Position numbers and translations under genes: made by a program
The notes under the pieces: generated by a model
The model's database searches: none
Seen by the model: only the letters and a program-made list of their open reading frames with translations
Told to the model about the DNA's origin: nothing
In this document: piece by piece, positions 9,582-21,421 of the stretch
Numbering within the stretch: position 1 is the first letter of the stretch
How the letters are laid out: the number at the start of each line of letters is the position of its first letter
NCBI GenBank assembly: GCA_002282715.1
Contig: NCKC01000002.1
Coordinates: 32,635 to 96,634, forward strand
Origin: Halothiobacillus sp. 15-55-196
GTDB taxonomy: Bacteria > Pseudomonadota > Gammaproteobacteria > Halothiobacillales > Halothiobacillaceae
Direction of reading: 5' to 3'
DNA: 64,000 nt

Positions 9582-10994
9582 TCAGTAGCGGTAGCTATCA
9601 GGCTTGTAGGGTCCGTTGACCTCGACACCGAGGTAGGCCGCCTGTTTGTCGGTCATCTTCGTCAGCACGCCGCCGAAACCCGCCACCATGTAACGCGCCA
9701 CTTCTTCATCCAGCGCCTTGGGCAGCACTTCAACGCGCAACAGTTCGGCTTTGCGTGACTCGGGCTGGTCGGCAAACTTGTTGGCGAACAAATGCAGCTG
9801 AGCCAGCACCTGATTGGCGAACGAACCATCCATGATGCGGCTGGGGTGCCCCGTCGCATTACCGAGGTTCACCAAACGCCCTTCTGAAAGCAGAATCAGA
9901 TAGTTATCCGAATCCAGATTCGGTTCCGATCCCGGTGCCGTGTCACGATAAATTTTGTGCACCTGCGGCTTGATCTCTTCCCACACCCAGTTCTTGCGCA
10001 TGTAGGCGGTATCGATTTCATTATCGAAGTGGCCGATGTTGCTCACTACCGCGCCATTCTTCAATGCCTTGAGCATGGGGGCGTCGCAGACGTTCACGTT
10101 ACCAGTTGTCGTGACGATCAGGTCGATTTTGCCGAGCAACTGTTTGTCGACACAGGTATCGCTGCCGTCATTGTGGCCGTTGAGGTAAGGTGAGACGAGC
10201 TCATAACCGTCCATACAGGCCTGCATGGCACAGATCGGGTCGATCTCCGAGACTTTGACGATCATGCCTTCCTGACGCAGTGAAGCGGCCGAGCCCTTGC
10301 CGACATCACCATAACCGATGACCAGCGCCTGCTTGCCCGAAAGCAGATGATCGGTCGCCCGTTTGATCGCGTCATTCAGGGAATGGCGGCAACCGTACTT
10401 GTTGTCGTTCTTGCTCTTGGTCACGGAGTCATTGACATTGACCGCCGGGATTTTCAGCGTGCCGGCCTTCAGCATTTCGTGCAGGCGGTGCACGCCCGTC
10501 GTGGTTTCTTCCGAAACGCCATGGATACCCGCCAGCAACTCGGGATGTTTCTCGTGAATCAGACCGGTCAAATCACCGCCGTCATCCAGAATGAGGTTGG
10601 GCGTCCAGCCATCGGGGCCGGTGATCGTTTGTTCGATGCACCACCAGTACTCTTCTTCTGTTTCACCTTTCCAGGCAAACACCGGGATACCGGCGGCGGC
10701 AATCGCAGCGGCAGCGTGATCCTGGGTGGAGAAAATATTGCATGAAGACCAGCGCACCGATGCGCCCAGGTCAACCAGGGTTTCGATCAGAACAGCCGTT
10801 TGCACCGTCATGTGCAGGCTGCCGACAATGCGCGCACCCGCCAGCGGTTGCGCCTCGCGATATTTGGCACGAATCGCCATCAGAGCAGGCATTTCCCGCT
10901 CGGCGATACGCAATTCTTTGCGACCATAATCGGCCAGGGAGATATCAGCCACTTTGTAATCGATGGCCGTTTTGAAAGAATTTGGGTTTTGCAT
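9582..10994 (-). CDS. ahcY: S-adenosylhomocysteine hydrolase
   Basis: Cleaves S-adenosylhomocysteine to homocysteine and adenosine, relieving product inhibition of methyltransferases. The 470-residue protein shows the substrate-domain motif [16 protein letters not shown], the NAD-binding [18 protein letters not shown] and the C-terminal [11 protein letters not shown] tail whose Lys and Tyr complete the NAD pocket of the neighbouring subunit. The length includes the internal insertion found in the longer bacterial form. ATG 10994 has GAGGA about 7 bases upstream. An SAH riboswitch and terminator precede it, and metF follows after 17 bases. Confidence 0.97.
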   Translation of the reverse strand: MQNPNSFKTAIDYKVADISLADYGRKELRIAEREMPALMAIRAKYREAQPLAGARIVGSLHMTVQTAVLIETLVDLGASVRWSSCNIFSTQDHAAAAIAAAGIPVFAWKGETEEEYWWCIEQTITGPDGWTPNLILDDGGDLTGLIHEKHPELLAGIHGVSEETTTGVHRLHEMLKAGTLKIPAVNVNDSVTKSKNDNKYGCRHSLNDAIKRATDHLLSGKQALVIGYGDVGKGSAASLRQEGMIVKVSEIDPICAMQACMDGYELVSPYLNGHNDGSDTCVDKQLLGKIDLIVTTTGNVNVCDAPMLKALKNGAVVSNIGHFDNEIDTAYMRKNWVWEEIKPQVHKIYRDTAPGSEPNLDSDNYLILLSEGRLVNLGNATGHPSRIMDGSFANQVLAQLHLFANKFADQPESRKAELLRVEVLPKALDEEVARYMVAGFGGVLTKMTDKQAAYLGVEVNGPYKPDSYRY

Positions 10995-11013
10995 GATGTT
11001 TCCTCAGTTCAAC

Positions 11014-11040
11014 AAAAAACCTGCCGAAATGTGCAGGTTT
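11014..11040 (-). terminator. Intrinsic terminator in the ahcY leader (riboswitch expression platform)
   Basis: On the minus strand, AAACCTGC-ACATTTCG-GCAGG followed by TTTTTT forms a short GC-containing hairpin with a U-tract. It lies just downstream of the SAH aptamer and just before the ahcY Shine-Dalgarno sequence. This is the position expected for a terminator that SAH binding would prevent from forming. Confidence 0.85.
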
Positions 11041-11042
11041 CA

Positions 11043-11110
11043 GAGCGCCGTTGAATGAAAGCCAATGCCTCAAGCCTCACCCCGGATGGGGTTGCAGCGC
11101 TCCTTGAGGA
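11043..11110 (-). promoter_or_regulatory. S-adenosylhomocysteine (SAH) riboswitch
   Basis: The minus-strand leader of ahcY carries the conserved SAH aptamer blocks: CAAGGAGCGCTGCAACCCC, then a hairpin ending in GAGGCTTGAGGC, then CAACGGCGCTC. GAGCGC near 11104-11099 pairs with GCGCTC near 11048-11043 to close the main stem, and the CTTGAG block is placed for the pseudoknot with CTCAAG upstream. SAH riboswitches are established as genetic ON switches for ahcY and linked methyl-cycle genes. The location directly before ahcY-metF supports the call. Confidence 0.93.
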
Positions 11111-11124
11111 ATCGGATGGTGAGA

Positions 11125-12297
11125 TTATAGACCGGCGTCAGCCCGCAGCGCATCTGCCTTGTCTGTTTTTTCCCAGGTAAAGTCGTCGTCTTCCCGGCCA
11201 AAGTGACCATAGGCCGCGGTTTTCTGGTAAATCGGCCGAATGAGATCGAGCATACGGACGATGCCATAGGGGCGCAGATCAAAATGTGTGCGCACCAGAT
11301 CGGTGATCCGATGATCGGAAATCCTGCCTGTGCCGAAGGTATCGATACTGATCGAGGTGGGTTCCGCCACGCCGATAGCATAGGAAACCTGAATTTCGCA
11401 GCGGTCGGCAAGGCCCGCCGCCACGATGTTCTTCGCCACATAACGACCCGCATAGGCCGCAGAACGATCCACCTTGGAGGGATCCTTACCGGAAAACGCT
11501 CCGCCGCCATGCCGCGCCATGCCGCCATAGGTATCGACAATGATCTTGCGACCGGTCAAACCGCAATCCCCCACCGGACCACCAATCACGAAATTGCCGG
11601 TCGGGTTGATGTGGTATTTGGTTTTTTCATCCAGCCAATCCGCCGGCAGTGTCGGCTTGATGATCAGCTCCATCACCGCTTCGCGCAAATCCTTCTGACT
11701 CACCTCCGGACCATGCTGCGTCGAAAGAACGACGGCATCGATTCCGACCGGCTTGCCTTTCTTGTAACGAAACGTCACCTGCGATTTGGCATCCGGGCGC
11801 AGCCAAGACAGGGTGTGGGATTTGCGAACCTCGGCCTGACGCTGCACCAATCGATGCGCATAGGTGATGGGCGCGGGCATGAGGACGTCGGTTTCGTTGG
11901 TGGCGTACCCGAACATCAGGCCCTGATCACCGGCACCCTGCTCTTCGTCCACCATGCGATCCACACCCTGTGCGATATCGGAAGACTGCTTGCCGATCGC
12001 ATTCAGAACCCCGCAGGTGTTGCCATCGAATCCGAGATCGGAGCTGTCGTACCCGATATCCACGATAACCTTGCGCACCAGCTCATCCAGATCCACCCAG
12101 GCGGAGGTGGTCACCTCGCCCGCCAGCACGACAAAACCGGTTTTCACCAAGGTTTCGCAAGCCACGCGCGCGCGCGGATCCTGACGGAGAATTGCATCCA
12201 GAACCGCATCGGAAATCTGGTCGGCAATCTTGTCTGGGTGGCCTTCAGCCACGGATTCGGAAGTAAAAAGATGAACAGGCTCACGATGGGCGGTCAT
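11125..12297 (-). CDS. metK: S-adenosylmethionine synthetase
   Basis: Makes SAM from methionine and ATP, releasing PPi and Pi. The 390-residue protein contains [20 protein letters not shown] at the N-terminus, [16 protein letters not shown] (ATP site) and [19 protein letters not shown] (the P-loop-like signature). ATG 12297 is chosen because AGGA lies 8 bases upstream and homology begins there; a TTG at 12318 is less likely. It lies just upstream of the SAH riboswitch-ahcY-metF unit, so synthesis and recycling of SAM are encoded together, with the riboswitch governing only the recycling genes. Confidence 0.97.
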   Translation of the reverse strand: MTAHREPVHLFTSESVAEGHPDKIADQISDAVLDAILRQDPRARVACETLVKTGFVVLAGEVTTSAWVDLDELVRKVIVDIGYDSSDLGFDGNTCGVLNAIGKQSSDIAQGVDRMVDEEQGAGDQGLMFGYATNETDVLMPAPITYAHRLVQRQAEVRKSHTLSWLRPDAKSQVTFRYKKGKPVGIDAVVLSTQHGPEVSQKDLREAVMELIIKPTLPADWLDEKTKYHINPTGNFVIGGPVGDCGLTGRKIIVDTYGGMARHGGGAFSGKDPSKVDRSAAYAGRYVAKNIVAAGLADRCEIQVSYAIGVAEPTSISIDTFGTGRISDHRITDLVRTHFDLRPYGIVRMLDLIRPIYQKTAAYGHFGREDDDFTWEKTDKADALRADAGL

Positions 12298-12425
12298 GGA
12301 CAAAATCCTTGGGTTCAATAGATCGGGGAATATAAATCAGCCGCTGATTCTAGCAGCTCATCGAGTAACTGAGCGACCTCGGCAAGCCTAAGGCACTGAT
12401 CCGACCCAAGGCGAAAACGTCGCGC

Positions 12426-13283
12426 TCAATAACCGAAGGTGCCTTCGAGCAGTTTTTCCTGCCCGGCGTAATCACGGTCGGTGGCCTTGGTAAAGGCGCG
12501 CAACTGGGATTGCTTGAGCAGAGCCTCGCCCTCCGGGGTCTCACTCAGCCTGATCAGTGCAGACTGCAGGGATTTGGCAAGCTCTGGCGATACACTCGGG
12601 CTCACACTGACAGCAAGAAATGGCAGAGGCGCGGTTGTCGTCACCACATTGAGAGAAGGATAGCCCGCCGCAATCGGTGTTGGAATGACCGCAGCGGCCA
12701 CTTTCCCAGCTTTGACCGCATCCGCGGCCGCCCGATTGGAATCTACAAATACAAGTTGAGGTTGCTGAACGGGGTTCGGGAACAACTGATAGAGCGTCAA
12801 TGCACTGACGGAAGGCGAAGGCTGCACGGCAATTTTCTTGTTGATCAGCTCGGAGGGATCGAGCACGGCATCATTTGGCCCGGTCACCAAGGACTGCGTC
12901 ACAGTACCGCTGAGTTTTGCGATAACGTGCCAATGCTGGCGCTGTACGCGAAAATCGGTTGTCGGCGCTGCGTCGAGCGCGATATCGAAGGGCGAACCTG
13001 TTCGGGTTTCCTGCCAGAAAGCCAAATAATTCGGAAACACTTCCATCTCGATGGTCGTGCCGGTCATCTCGCTCAATTTCTGAACCAGAGGGCCGAACGA
13101 CTTTTCGAGCTCGGCCTGAGGCAGGAAAGGCGGAATGGCGAACTTGAGCGCGGCGGCCTGCGCCGACAGACTCATCACCGAACACAGCAGCATGGCAGCA
13201 AAAACACCGAAACGGCGACCGAGCCACCGCATCCGACCTTCCCGCTTGAACCATAAAAAAGAAGAAATATCAAGCAAACGCAT
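12426..13283 (-). CDS. PhnD-like periplasmic substrate-binding protein (orphan)
   Basis: 285 residues with a long cationic N-terminus, a signal sequence ending near AQA (about residue 43) and a type 2 periplasmic binding fold of the PhnD (phosphonate/phosphite/phosphate-binding) family: LKFAIPPFLPQAELEKSFGP, later KKIAVQPSPSVSALTLYQ and DAVKAGKVAAAVIPTP. No permease or ATPase gene adjoins it, so the ligand and partner are unknown; such proteins can also act as sensor domains. ATG 13283 has AAGGAG 9 bases upstream. ATG 13232, with AAGG 5 bases upstream, would give a more normal signal peptide. The gene is convergent with nothing and divergent from the thioredoxin-fold gene. Confidence 0.75.
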   Translation of the reverse strand: MRLLDISSFLWFKREGRMRWLGRRFGVFAAMLLCSVMSLSAQAAALKFAIPPFLPQAELEKSFGPLVQKLSEMTGTTIEMEVFPNYLAFWQETRTGSPFDIALDAAPTTDFRVQRQHWHVIAKLSGTVTQSLVTGPNDAVLDPSELINKKIAVQPSPSVSALTLYQLFPNPVQQPQLVFVDSNRAAADAVKAGKVAAAVIPTPIAAGYPSLNVVTTTAPLPFLAVSVSPSVSPELAKSLQSALIRLSETPEGEALLKQSQLRAFTKATDRDYAGQEKLLEGTFGY

Positions 13284-13512
13284 ACATCAGACTCCTTTGA
13301 TCACCGGGATAGACGTCTTCTCCGACAGAAGCCGCAACCGGATTCTTATAATATCGACGCGTCATCCTCTGCCCTGCATGGTCAGCTACATGTTGCGCCA
13401 GCCTTGTGATAGGCTCACCGTCAGACTGAACACGCCCCCCAAATCTTGGCATTGGCAAACTGCCGGGTGACGGAAGGTCTGTCACTAAAATGCAAAAATG
13501 AGGGATTGTCCA

Positions 13513-14067
13513 ATGGTTAGTACAACAACCCCCATAGGTGAATTTAATCGGCCCGCTATCGATTTCAAACTCCCCGATACCGAAGGCCGCCCATGGACAC
13601 TGGAAGATTGCCGCGGACCGCGCGGGCTGCTCGTGATGTTCATCTGCAACCATTGTCCGTACGTGCAGGCCATTCTCCCGAAAATCGTACGGGACACGGC
13701 TGAACTCAAAACCCTGGGCATCCATGCCGTCGCCATCATGTCGAACGACATAGCGGATTACCCCGAGGACAGCCCGGAACACATGCGACGACTGGCGCGG
13801 GAATATGATTTCGGCTTCCCTTATCTGTACGACGAAACACAAGAGGTCGCCCGCGCCTATGGCGCCGTGTGCACGCCCGACTTCTTCGGTTATAACGCCG
13901 ACCTCAAGTTGCAGTTCCGAGGGCGCCTTGATGCTTCCGGCCGACAAGACCAACCCGATGCGCCCAGAGAACTGTTCCACGCCATGCAACTGATCGCCGA
14001 AACCGGCGTCGGCCCCTCTGAACAGACACCCTCGATCGGATGCTCGATCAAATGGCGCTCGCCGTAG
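13513..14067 (+). CDS. Thioredoxin-like (AhpC/TSA-type) protein
   Basis: 184 residues. The AhpC/TSA-thioredoxin fold is seen in PAIDFKLPDTEGRPWTLEDC, then LLVMFICNHCPYVQAIL with a CxxC pair (CNHC, about residues 46-49), and AYGAVCTPDFFGYN with the cis-Pro loop. Cytosolic proteins of this type are annotated as thioredoxin family or redoxin-domain proteins; the reductant and target are not known. No signal peptide is present. GAGGG lies 9 bases before ATG 13513, which is preferred over an upstream in-frame ATG at 13498. It is transcribed away from the PhnD-like gene and towards tkt. Confidence 0.85.
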   Translation: MVSTTTPIGEFNRPAIDFKLPDTEGRPWTLEDCRGPRGLLVMFICNHCPYVQAILPKIVRDTAELKTLGIHAVAIMSNDIADYPEDSPEHMRRLAREYDFGFPYLYDETQEVARAYGAVCTPDFFGYNADLKLQFRGRLDASGRQDQPDAPRELFHAMQLIAETGVGPSEQTPSIGCSIKWRSP

Positions 14068-14124
14068 CGCGGTGATCATCGATTCGGGTAACCGAAAGAG
14101 CAGCCATGTCGACGACGTACCTTG

Positions 14125-14152
14125 TTGCCATCTGGAGCAATTACGGTAACAT
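14125..14152 (+). promoter_or_regulatory. Candidate sigma-70 promoter for tkt
   Basis: TTGCCA (14125-14130) and TAACAT (14147-14152) are separated by 16 bases, about 105 bases before the tkt start and beyond the end of the preceding gene. The -35 matches the consensus at 5 of 6 positions and the -10 at 4 of 6. This is a sequence guess only. Confidence 0.35.
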
Positions 14153-14256
14153 GTGGCAAGTTTTTGGCCGTGAAACGCGCAAGAAATCCCATCACAGCGG
14201 GCGCATTCACCACACAGTTTTCATTTATCTTTTGACCTTCAAGAACGGAGAGACTT

Positions 14257-16245
14257 ATGTCTACGCGTAGAGAGCTTGCCAATGCGATTCGTGCCCTGAG
14301 TATGGACGCAGTACAAAAAGCGAACTCAGGCCACCCCGGTGCGCCCATGGGTATGGCTGATATTGCCGAGGTATTGTGGAACGGCTATCTGAAGCACAAT
14401 CCCAAGAACCCGAAGTGGCCGAATCGTGACCGTTTCGTTCTGTCCAACGGCCATGGCTCCATGCTGATCTACTCGTTGCTGCACCTCACCGGCTACGAAC
14501 TGCCGATGGAAGAGATCAAGAACTTCCGTCAGCTGCACTCCAAAACGCCCGGCCACCCGGAATACGGTTACACCCCCGGCATCGAGACCACCACCGGCCC
14601 TCTGGGTCAGGGCATCAGCAATGCCGTTGGCTTCGCCATCGCAGAAAAAATGCTGGCAGGCCAGTTCAACAAACCCGGCCACAACGTCATCGATCACTAC
14701 ACCTACTGCTTCCTCGGCGACGGTTGCATGATGGAAGGCATTTCTCACGAAGCCTGCTCACTGGCCGGCACCCTGGGTCTGGGCAAACTGATCGCGTTCT
14801 ATGATGACAACGGCATCTCCATCGATGGTCACGTCGAAGGCTGGTTCACCGACGACACACCGGCTCGTTTTGAAGCCTATGGCTGGCATGTTGTACGCAA
14901 TGTTGACGGTCACGATAGCGACGCCATCGACGCGGCCATCCGCGAAGCCCGCTCCGTCAACGACAAGCCCACCCTGATCTGCACCAAGACCGTCATCGGT
15001 TTTGGCGCGCCGAACCTGTGCGGCACCCACGATTGCCACGGCGCCGCGCTGGGCGAAGCCGAAGTCAAGGCAACGCGCGAGAATCTGGGCTGGCACCACG
15101 AACCATTCGTCATCCCGGCTGAAATCTATGCGGGATGGGATGCGACTGAAGCGGGTATCCGCAACGAGTCTGCCTGGGAAGACGCCATGAACGCCTACGC
15201 CAAGGCGTACCCTGCCGAAGCGGCTGAACTCAAGCGTCGCCTGGCTGGTGACCTGCCGGCCGACTTCGCTGCAAAAATGGATACATTCATTGCCGAAGTG
15301 GCTACCAAGGGCGAAACCATTGCCTCGCGCAAGGCATCACAAAACACCATCACCGCCATGGCGGCCATCCTGCCAGAAATGGTTGGCGGCTCTGCCGACC
15401 TCGCGCCATCGAACCTCACCACATGGAAAGGCTGTCGCGCCCTGACCTCGACCGAATCCGATGCAAACTACATTCACTACGGCGTCCGCGAATTCGGTAT
15501 GTCGGCCATCATGAACGGTATGGTGCTGCATGGTGGTTTCGTGCCCTTTGCCGCCACCTTCCTCATGTTCTCAGAATATGCGCGCAACGCCCTGCGCATG
15601 TCCGCGCTGATGAAGATCGGCTCCATTTTTGTCTACACCCACGACTCCATCGGTCTGGGTGAAGATGGCCCGACACACCAGCCCGTCGAGCAAATCGCCA
15701 CCCTGCGCATGATTCCGCGCATGAACACCTGGCGTCCTTGCGATGCGGTTGAATCAGCCGTCGCCTGGAAAGCTGCGGTAATGCGCCGCGATTCGCCAAG
15801 CACCCTGATTTTCTCTCGTCAGAATCTGGCGCATCAGGACCGTACGCCTGAACAGATCGCCAACATCGCCCGCGGCGGATACATCCTGCGCGATTGCAGC
15901 GGCACACCGGATCTGATCCTGATCGCCACCGGCTCTGAAGTTGCCCTGGCAATGGCTGCAGCCGAGAAGCTTGCAGACAAGAAAGTTCGTGTCGTTTCCA
16001 TGCCCTGCACCGAAGTATTCGATGCTCAAGACCCTGCCTACCGCGAATCGGTTCTGCCGGCCGCCGTTCGTGCACGCGTTGCCGTTGAAGCGGGCGTTAC
16101 CGGGTTCTGGGGCAAATATGTCGGACTGGATGGCAAGGTTGTCGGCATCGACACCTTCGGTGAATCTGCGCCTGCGGGTGATCTGTTCAAGCTTTTTGGC
16201 TTCACCGTAGACAACGTGGTCGCCACAGCACAATCCGTTCTGTAA
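14257..16245 (+). CDS. tkt: Transketolase
   Basis: Thiamine-diphosphate enzyme that moves two-carbon units between sugar phosphates in the pentose phosphate and Calvin cycles. The 662-residue protein shows [19 protein letters not shown] at the N-terminus, [14 protein letters not shown], the ThDP/Mg motif beginning GDG ([19 protein letters not shown]) and the middle-domain [19 protein letters not shown]. It is the first gene of a plus-strand run tkt-gap-pgk-pyk-fba. In autotrophs this arrangement (cbbT-cbbG-cbbK-cbbA) serves the Calvin cycle; here a role in either cycle is possible. Confidence 0.97.
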   Translation: MSTRRELANAIRALSMDAVQKANSGHPGAPMGMADIAEVLWNGYLKHNPKNPKWPNRDRFVLSNGHGSMLIYSLLHLTGYELPMEEIKNFRQLHSKTPGHPEYGYTPGIETTTGPLGQGISNAVGFAIAEKMLAGQFNKPGHNVIDHYTYCFLGDGCMMEGISHEACSLAGTLGLGKLIAFYDDNGISIDGHVEGWFTDDTPARFEAYGWHVVRNVDGHDSDAIDAAIREARSVNDKPTLICTKTVIGFGAPNLCGTHDCHGAALGEAEVKATRENLGWHHEPFVIPAEIYAGWDATEAGIRNESAWEDAMNAYAKAYPAEAAELKRRLAGDLPADFAAKMDTFIAEVATKGETIASRKASQNTITAMAAILPEMVGGSADLAPSNLTTWKGCRALTSTESDANYIHYGVREFGMSAIMNGMVLHGGFVPFAATFLMFSEYARNALRMSALMKIGSIFVYTHDSIGLGEDGPTHQPVEQIATLRMIPRMNTWRPCDAVESAVAWKAAVMRRDSPSTLIFSRQNLAHQDRTPEQIANIARGGYILRDCSGTPDLILIATGSEVALAMAAAEKLADKKVRVVSMPCTEVFDAQDPAYRESVLPAAVRARVAVEAGVTGFWGKYVGLDGKVVGIDTFGESAPAGDLFKLFGFTVDNVVATAQSVL

Positions 16246-16327
16246 TCAACCGGATCAGCAGGCCACTTTACCGTTGCCTGCCTGTGGAACAGCGCGATGA
16301 ATCACTCGGATGAGTGCGCACAAATAT

Positions 16328-16333
16328 TATAAT
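16328..16333 (+). promoter_or_regulatory. Candidate -10 element before gap
   Basis: A perfect TATAAT lies 30 bases before the gap start, in an AT-rich patch after a small hairpin (ACTC-GGA-TGAGT). No convincing -35 hexamer is found at normal spacing, so this is only a possible internal promoter. Confidence 0.3.
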
Positions 16334-16347
16334 TTTCAAAACCTTAG

Positions 16348-17361
<1,014 letters not shown>

Positions 17362-17515
17362 TCCGATTTGTTTCGTGCCGTTTTAAACCAACGGCATCGA
17401 AACCAAGCTATTGATCGCCTGTGCGCTTTCCAGAGCATAGGGTTTTCACAAGAATCGTTTGTTTTGCGGCAACGCAAACCAAACCATTTTTAATTTTGAT
17501 CTTCAGGAGTGATTT

Positions 17516-18715
17516 ATGGCTTACTTCCTTCGTATGACCGACCTCGATCTGGCGGGCAAGCGTGTATTTATTCGTGCTGATTTGAACGTACCGATAAAGG
17601 ACGGTAAGGTCACCTCTGATGCCCGTATTGCCGCATCGATGGCCACCATCACGCACTGCATCAAGGCGGGTGCGAAAGTCATGGTCACCTCTCACCTCGG
17701 CCGCCCGGAAGAAGGCATTTATTCCGAAGAAAACTCACTGGCACCGGTTGCCGCAGATATGGGCGCCAAACTCGGAAAATCCGTTCGCCTGATCAAAGAC
17801 TGGGTCGATGGCGGCTTTAAAGTTGCCCCGGGCGAAGTCGTTCTGCTGGAAAACGTCCGATTCAATGTCGGCGAAAAGAAAAGCCTGGATGAAACAGCCA
17901 AAAAATATGCCGCTCTGTGCGATGTATTCGTTATGGATGCATTCGGCACCGCACACCGCGCAGAAGCCTCAACCCACGGCGTTGCCAAATTCGCCCCTGT
18001 TGCCTGTGCAGGTATCCTGCTGTCACAAGAACTCGAAGCACTGGACAAGGCACTGGCCAACCCGGCACGCCCGATGGTTGCCATCGTGGGTGGCTCCAAA
18101 GTTTCCACCAAACTCACCGTTCTCGAAGCGCTGTCCGAAAAGGTCGACCAGATGGTTGTCGGTGGCGGCATTGCAAACACCTTCATCAAGGCCGTTGGTC
18201 ACAATGTAGGTAAATCGCTCTGTGAAGATGATCTGGTTCCTACTGCTCAGATGTTGATGAAGAAAATGGAAGCGCGTGGCGCCTCCATCCCGGTTGCCGT
18301 CGACGTAGTCGTGGGCACCGAGCTGCCCTTCCTGCCAGGCAACGAAAATACCCCGGCAACACTCAAGCCGGTCGACAGCGTATCTGACGACGACATGATT
18401 TTCGACATCGGTCCCAAATCTGCGCAAGAACTCGCTGAAATCATCATGAAAGCGGGCACCGTGGTGTGGAACGGCCCGGTGGGTGTATTCGAATACGACC
18501 AGTTTGGCGAAGGCACCAAGACCATCGCCATGGCCATTGCCAAGACCAAAGCGTTTACTCTGGCAGGCGGCGGCGACACCATTGCGGCCATTCAGAAATA
18601 TGATATTTATGATCAGGTAAGTTACATTTCGACTGCGGGCGGCGCTTTCCTCGAATACCTCGAAGGCAAGACCCTGCCCGCTGTTGCCATTCTCGAACAA
18701 CGCGCCAGCGCTTAA
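17516..18715 (+). CDS. pgk: Phosphoglycerate kinase
   Basis: Transfers phosphate between 1,3-bisphosphoglycerate and ADP; in the Calvin cycle it runs backward. The 399-residue protein contains [15 protein letters not shown] near the N-terminus, LTSHLGRP-like [12 protein letters not shown], the hinge-region [10 protein letters not shown] and the nucleotide site GGGDTIAAI near the C-terminus. An AGGAG Shine-Dalgarno sequence precedes ATG 17516. The 154-base gap after gap contains a small hairpin (GTTTTGCGGCAACGCAAAC) without a U-tract. It is followed after 9 bases by pyk, so the two are cotranscribed. Confidence 0.97.
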   Translation: MAYFLRMTDLDLAGKRVFIRADLNVPIKDGKVTSDARIAASMATITHCIKAGAKVMVTSHLGRPEEGIYSEENSLAPVAADMGAKLGKSVRLIKDWVDGGFKVAPGEVVLLENVRFNVGEKKSLDETAKKYAALCDVFVMDAFGTAHRAEASTHGVAKFAPVACAGILLSQELEALDKALANPARPMVAIVGGSKVSTKLTVLEALSEKVDQMVVGGGIANTFIKAVGHNVGKSLCEDDLVPTAQMLMKKMEARGASIPVAVDVVVGTELPFLPGNENTPATLKPVDSVSDDDMIFDIGPKSAQELAEIIMKAGTVVWNGPVGVFEYDQFGEGTKTIAMAIAKTKAFTLAGGGDTIAAIQKYDIYDQVSYISTAGGAFLEYLEGKTLPAVAILEQRASA

Positions 18716-18724
18716 GGATTTTTC

Positions 18725-20200
18725 ATGCACGCCCTGAACCCTCCCGGTTATTTATCCACCAAGCGCCGCACGAAAATCGTAGCCACGTTAGGGCCAGCCA
18801 GCGACAACCCGAAAGTCATCGCCGACCTCATCGCTGCCGGTGTCGATGTTGTTCGACTGAATTTCTCTCACGGCAAGGCAGCCGACCACCAACACCGGGC
18901 CGATATGGTTCGGGCAGCGGCCAGCGCACAAGGCAAGTTTGTCGCGATTCTCGGCGATTTGCAGGGGCCGAAAATTCGCATCGATCGCTTCAAGACGGGT
19001 AAGGTCGAACTGGTCGATGGCGCGAGCTTCACCCTAGACGCTGATCTGGATCGCGACAGTGGCGATGAAACAGCGGTAGGCATCACCTACAAGGCGCTGG
19101 TCACCGACTCGAAAGTCGGCGACATCCTGCTTCTGGATGATGGCCGGATTGTGTTGCAGGTTGAAGCCGTTACCGGCAACAGAATCCAGACCAAGGTCAT
19201 CGTGGGCGGCGAGCTGTCCAACAACAAGGGCATCAATCGCCAGGGCGGCGGGTTGTCGGCACCCGCGATCACCGATAAGGATCGTGAAGACATCAAAACC
19301 GCTGCAGCCATTGGCGTTGACTACATTGCCGTTTCCTTCCCCCGCTCCGGTGATGATATTCACGAGGCCCGCCGCCTGCTGCAAGAAGCAGGTTGCACGG
19401 CGCACATCGTGGCGAAAATCGAGCGGGCCGAAGCGATCGAATGTATCCGCGACATCATCCAGGCCTCCGACGCCATCATGATTGCGCGTGGTGATCTGGG
19501 TGTTGAAATTGGCGATGCTGAATTGCCCGCTGTACAGAAAGCGTTCATCCGCATGGCGCGTGACATGAACCGCCCTGTGATCACGGCCACGCAGATGATG
19601 GAAACCATGATCAGCAATCCGATCCCGACCCGGGCGGAAGTGTTCGATGTAGCCAACGCAGTTCTGGACGGCACCGATGCGGTCATGCTGTCTGCCGAAA
19701 CGGCAGCGGGCAAACACCCGGTGCGCGTGGTGGAAACCATGGCGCGCATCTGTCATCGGGCGGAGTACCAGATCGAAGCGAAGCGCGGACAGCCCCCACT
19801 GGATATTCCCTTTGAGCGTATCGATCAGGCCATCGCCTACTCAGCCATCTACACGGCGAACCACTTGTCCGTTGCCGCCATTGTGGCGCTGACTGAATCG
19901 GGCGCAACCGCATTGTGGATGTCCCGCGTCAGTACCGACATCCCGATCTACGCATTCACCCGCAATGAAGTCGCAGCAAGGCGTGTGGCTTTGTACCGTG
20001 GTGTCCAGGCGGTATATTTCCCCTATTCGTCGACAGATCACGCTGAAGTGAACCGTCTGACCATCGAAGCGCTCACCCAGATGGAATGTTTGGATGATGG
20101 CGATGTCGTGATCATCACCAAGGGTGATCTGATGGGTCAAATGGGCGGCACAAATGCCATGAAGATTGTGCGGGTAGGCCAGATTATCAACGCCGATTAA
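18725..20200 (+). CDS. pyk: Pyruvate kinase
   Basis: Converts phosphoenolpyruvate and ADP to pyruvate and ATP. The 491-residue protein shows RRTKIVATLGPASDNP at the N-terminus, LNFSHGKAADH, GDLQGPKIRI, the active-site MIARGDLGVEIGDAELP and the effector-domain C-terminus. The motif QMMETMISNPIPTRAEVFD is typical of the PykA-type enzyme. It lies 9 bases after pgk and 75 bases before fba, so an exit to pyruvate is embedded in the Calvin/gluconeogenic cluster, an arrangement also seen in other gammaproteobacterial and betaproteobacterial autotrophs. Confidence 0.97.
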   Translation: MHALNPPGYLSTKRRTKIVATLGPASDNPKVIADLIAAGVDVVRLNFSHGKAADHQHRADMVRAAASAQGKFVAILGDLQGPKIRIDRFKTGKVELVDGASFTLDADLDRDSGDETAVGITYKALVTDSKVGDILLLDDGRIVLQVEAVTGNRIQTKVIVGGELSNNKGINRQGGGLSAPAITDKDREDIKTAAAIGVDYIAVSFPRSGDDIHEARRLLQEAGCTAHIVAKIERAEAIECIRDIIQASDAIMIARGDLGVEIGDAELPAVQKAFIRMARDMNRPVITATQMMETMISNPIPTRAEVFDVANAVLDGTDAVMLSAETAAGKHPVRVVETMARICHRAEYQIEAKRGQPPLDIPFERIDQAIAYSAIYTANHLSVAAIVALTESGATALWMSRVSTDIPIYAFTRNEVAARRVALYRGVQAVYFPYSSTDHAEVNRLTIEALTQMECLDDGDVVIITKGDLMGQMGGTNAMKIVRVGQIINAD

Positions 20201-20275
20201 GCGTGGCATGATGCTCAACCCAAGGGCAGGGCATCAAGATTTTGTTTTATTTTTCAACCTGACTGGAGAATCCCT

Positions 20276-21340
20276 ATGGCGCTTATTTCCTTACGTCAAC
20301 TGTTAGATCATGCCGCAGAACATAGCTATGGCATGCCTGCATTCAACGTCAACAACATGGAACAGATCCATGCCATCATGCAAGCGGCCGATGCGGTTGA
20401 CAGCCCCGTGATCCTGCAAGGCTCGGCGGGTGCGCGCAAATACGCCGGTGAGCCGTTCCTGCGTCACCTCGTCGCTGCGGCCGTCGAAATGTACCCGCAC
20501 ATTCCTGTCGTCATGCACCAGGATCACGGCGCCGATCCGGGCGTCTGCTTCCGCGCGATCCAGTCCGGGTTCAGCTCCGTCATGATGGACGGCTCACTGA
20601 TGCCCGACATGAAGACCCCTTCTTCATTCGAATACAACGTTGAAGTTACGCGCAAAGTAGCTGAAATGTCGCACTTCGTCGGTGTATCCGTTGAAGGCGA
20701 ACTGGGTTGCCTCGGCTCACTCGAAACCGGCAAAATGGGCGAAGAAGACGGCCACGGTGCAGAAGGCGAGCTGGATCACTCCATGTTGCTGACCGACCCG
20801 GAAGAAGCGGCTCAATTCGTTAAAATGACCGACGTTGACGCTCTGGCCATCGCCATCGGCACCTCACACGGCGCGTACAAGTTCACCCAGAAGCCAACCG
20901 GCAAAGTGCTGCGTATCGACCGCGTCAAAGAAATCCACGCGCGCATCCCGAACACCCACCTCGTTATGCACGGCTCATCTTCCGTACCGGAAGACTGGCT
21001 CGAAATCATCAACAACTACGGCGGCGACATGGGTCAAACCTATGGCGTGCCCGTCGAAGAGATCGTCGAAGGCATCAAGCACGGCGTGCGTAAAGTCAAC
21101 ATCGACACCGACCTGCGGATGGCCTCCACCGGTGCGATTCGCAAACATCTGCATGACAACCCGGCCAACTTCGACCCGCGCAAGTTTTTCGCCGAAGCAA
21201 CCAAAGCCATGAAGGGCATCTGCCAGGCACGCTTCGAGGCCTTCGGCTCAGCAGGCAAGGCATCTTTGATCAAGCCACTCAACCTGGACGAAATGCACCA
21301 ACGTTACGCTTCAGGTAGCCTGAAGCAGCAGATCAAATAA
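20276..21340 (+). CDS. fba: Fructose-bisphosphate aldolase, class II (CbbA type)
   Basis: Zinc-dependent aldolase joining dihydroxyacetone phosphate to glyceraldehyde-3-phosphate, or to erythrose-4-phosphate in the Calvin cycle. The 354-residue protein has the zinc and substrate motifs [12 protein letters not shown] (His and Asp), [33 protein letters not shown] and [13 protein letters not shown], followed by [13 protein letters not shown]. Sequence and length are of the class II Calvin-cycle subtype that lacks the E. coli FbaA insertions. It is the last gene of the cluster; a strong terminator follows 21 bases later. Confidence 0.96.
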   Translation: MALISLRQLLDHAAEHSYGMPAFNVNNMEQIHAIMQAADAVDSPVILQGSAGARKYAGEPFLRHLVAAAVEMYPHIPVVMHQDHGADPGVCFRAIQSGFSSVMMDGSLMPDMKTPSSFEYNVEVTRKVAEMSHFVGVSVEGELGCLGSLETGKMGEEDGHGAEGELDHSMLLTDPEEAAQFVKMTDVDALAIAIGTSHGAYKFTQKPTGKVLRIDRVKEIHARIPNTHLVMHGSSSVPEDWLEIINNYGGDMGQTYGVPVEEIVEGIKHGVRKVNIDTDLRMASTGAIRKHLHDNPANFDPRKFFAEATKAMKGICQARFEAFGSAGKASLIKPLNLDEMHQRYASGSLKQQIK

Positions 21341-21361
21341 GCTGATTTTCAAATGAACTCT

Positions 21362-21387
21362 AAACCCGCGCTTGCCGCGGGTTTTTT
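21362..21387 (+). terminator. Intrinsic terminator after fba
   Basis: AAACCCGCG-CTTG-CCGCGGGTTTTTT: a GC-rich hairpin with a U-tract 21 bases after the fba stop. It closes the tkt-fba cluster. Confidence 0.92.
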
Positions 21388-21421
21388 ATTGCCCGATTCA
21401 TAAAAAAATGACCTCTTACCC

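Noticed and set aside
13270..14079. 269-codon minus-strand frame opposite the thioredoxin-like gene
   Set aside because: The plus strand encodes a clear AhpC/TSA-type protein with a CxxC pair; the minus frame is its shadow.
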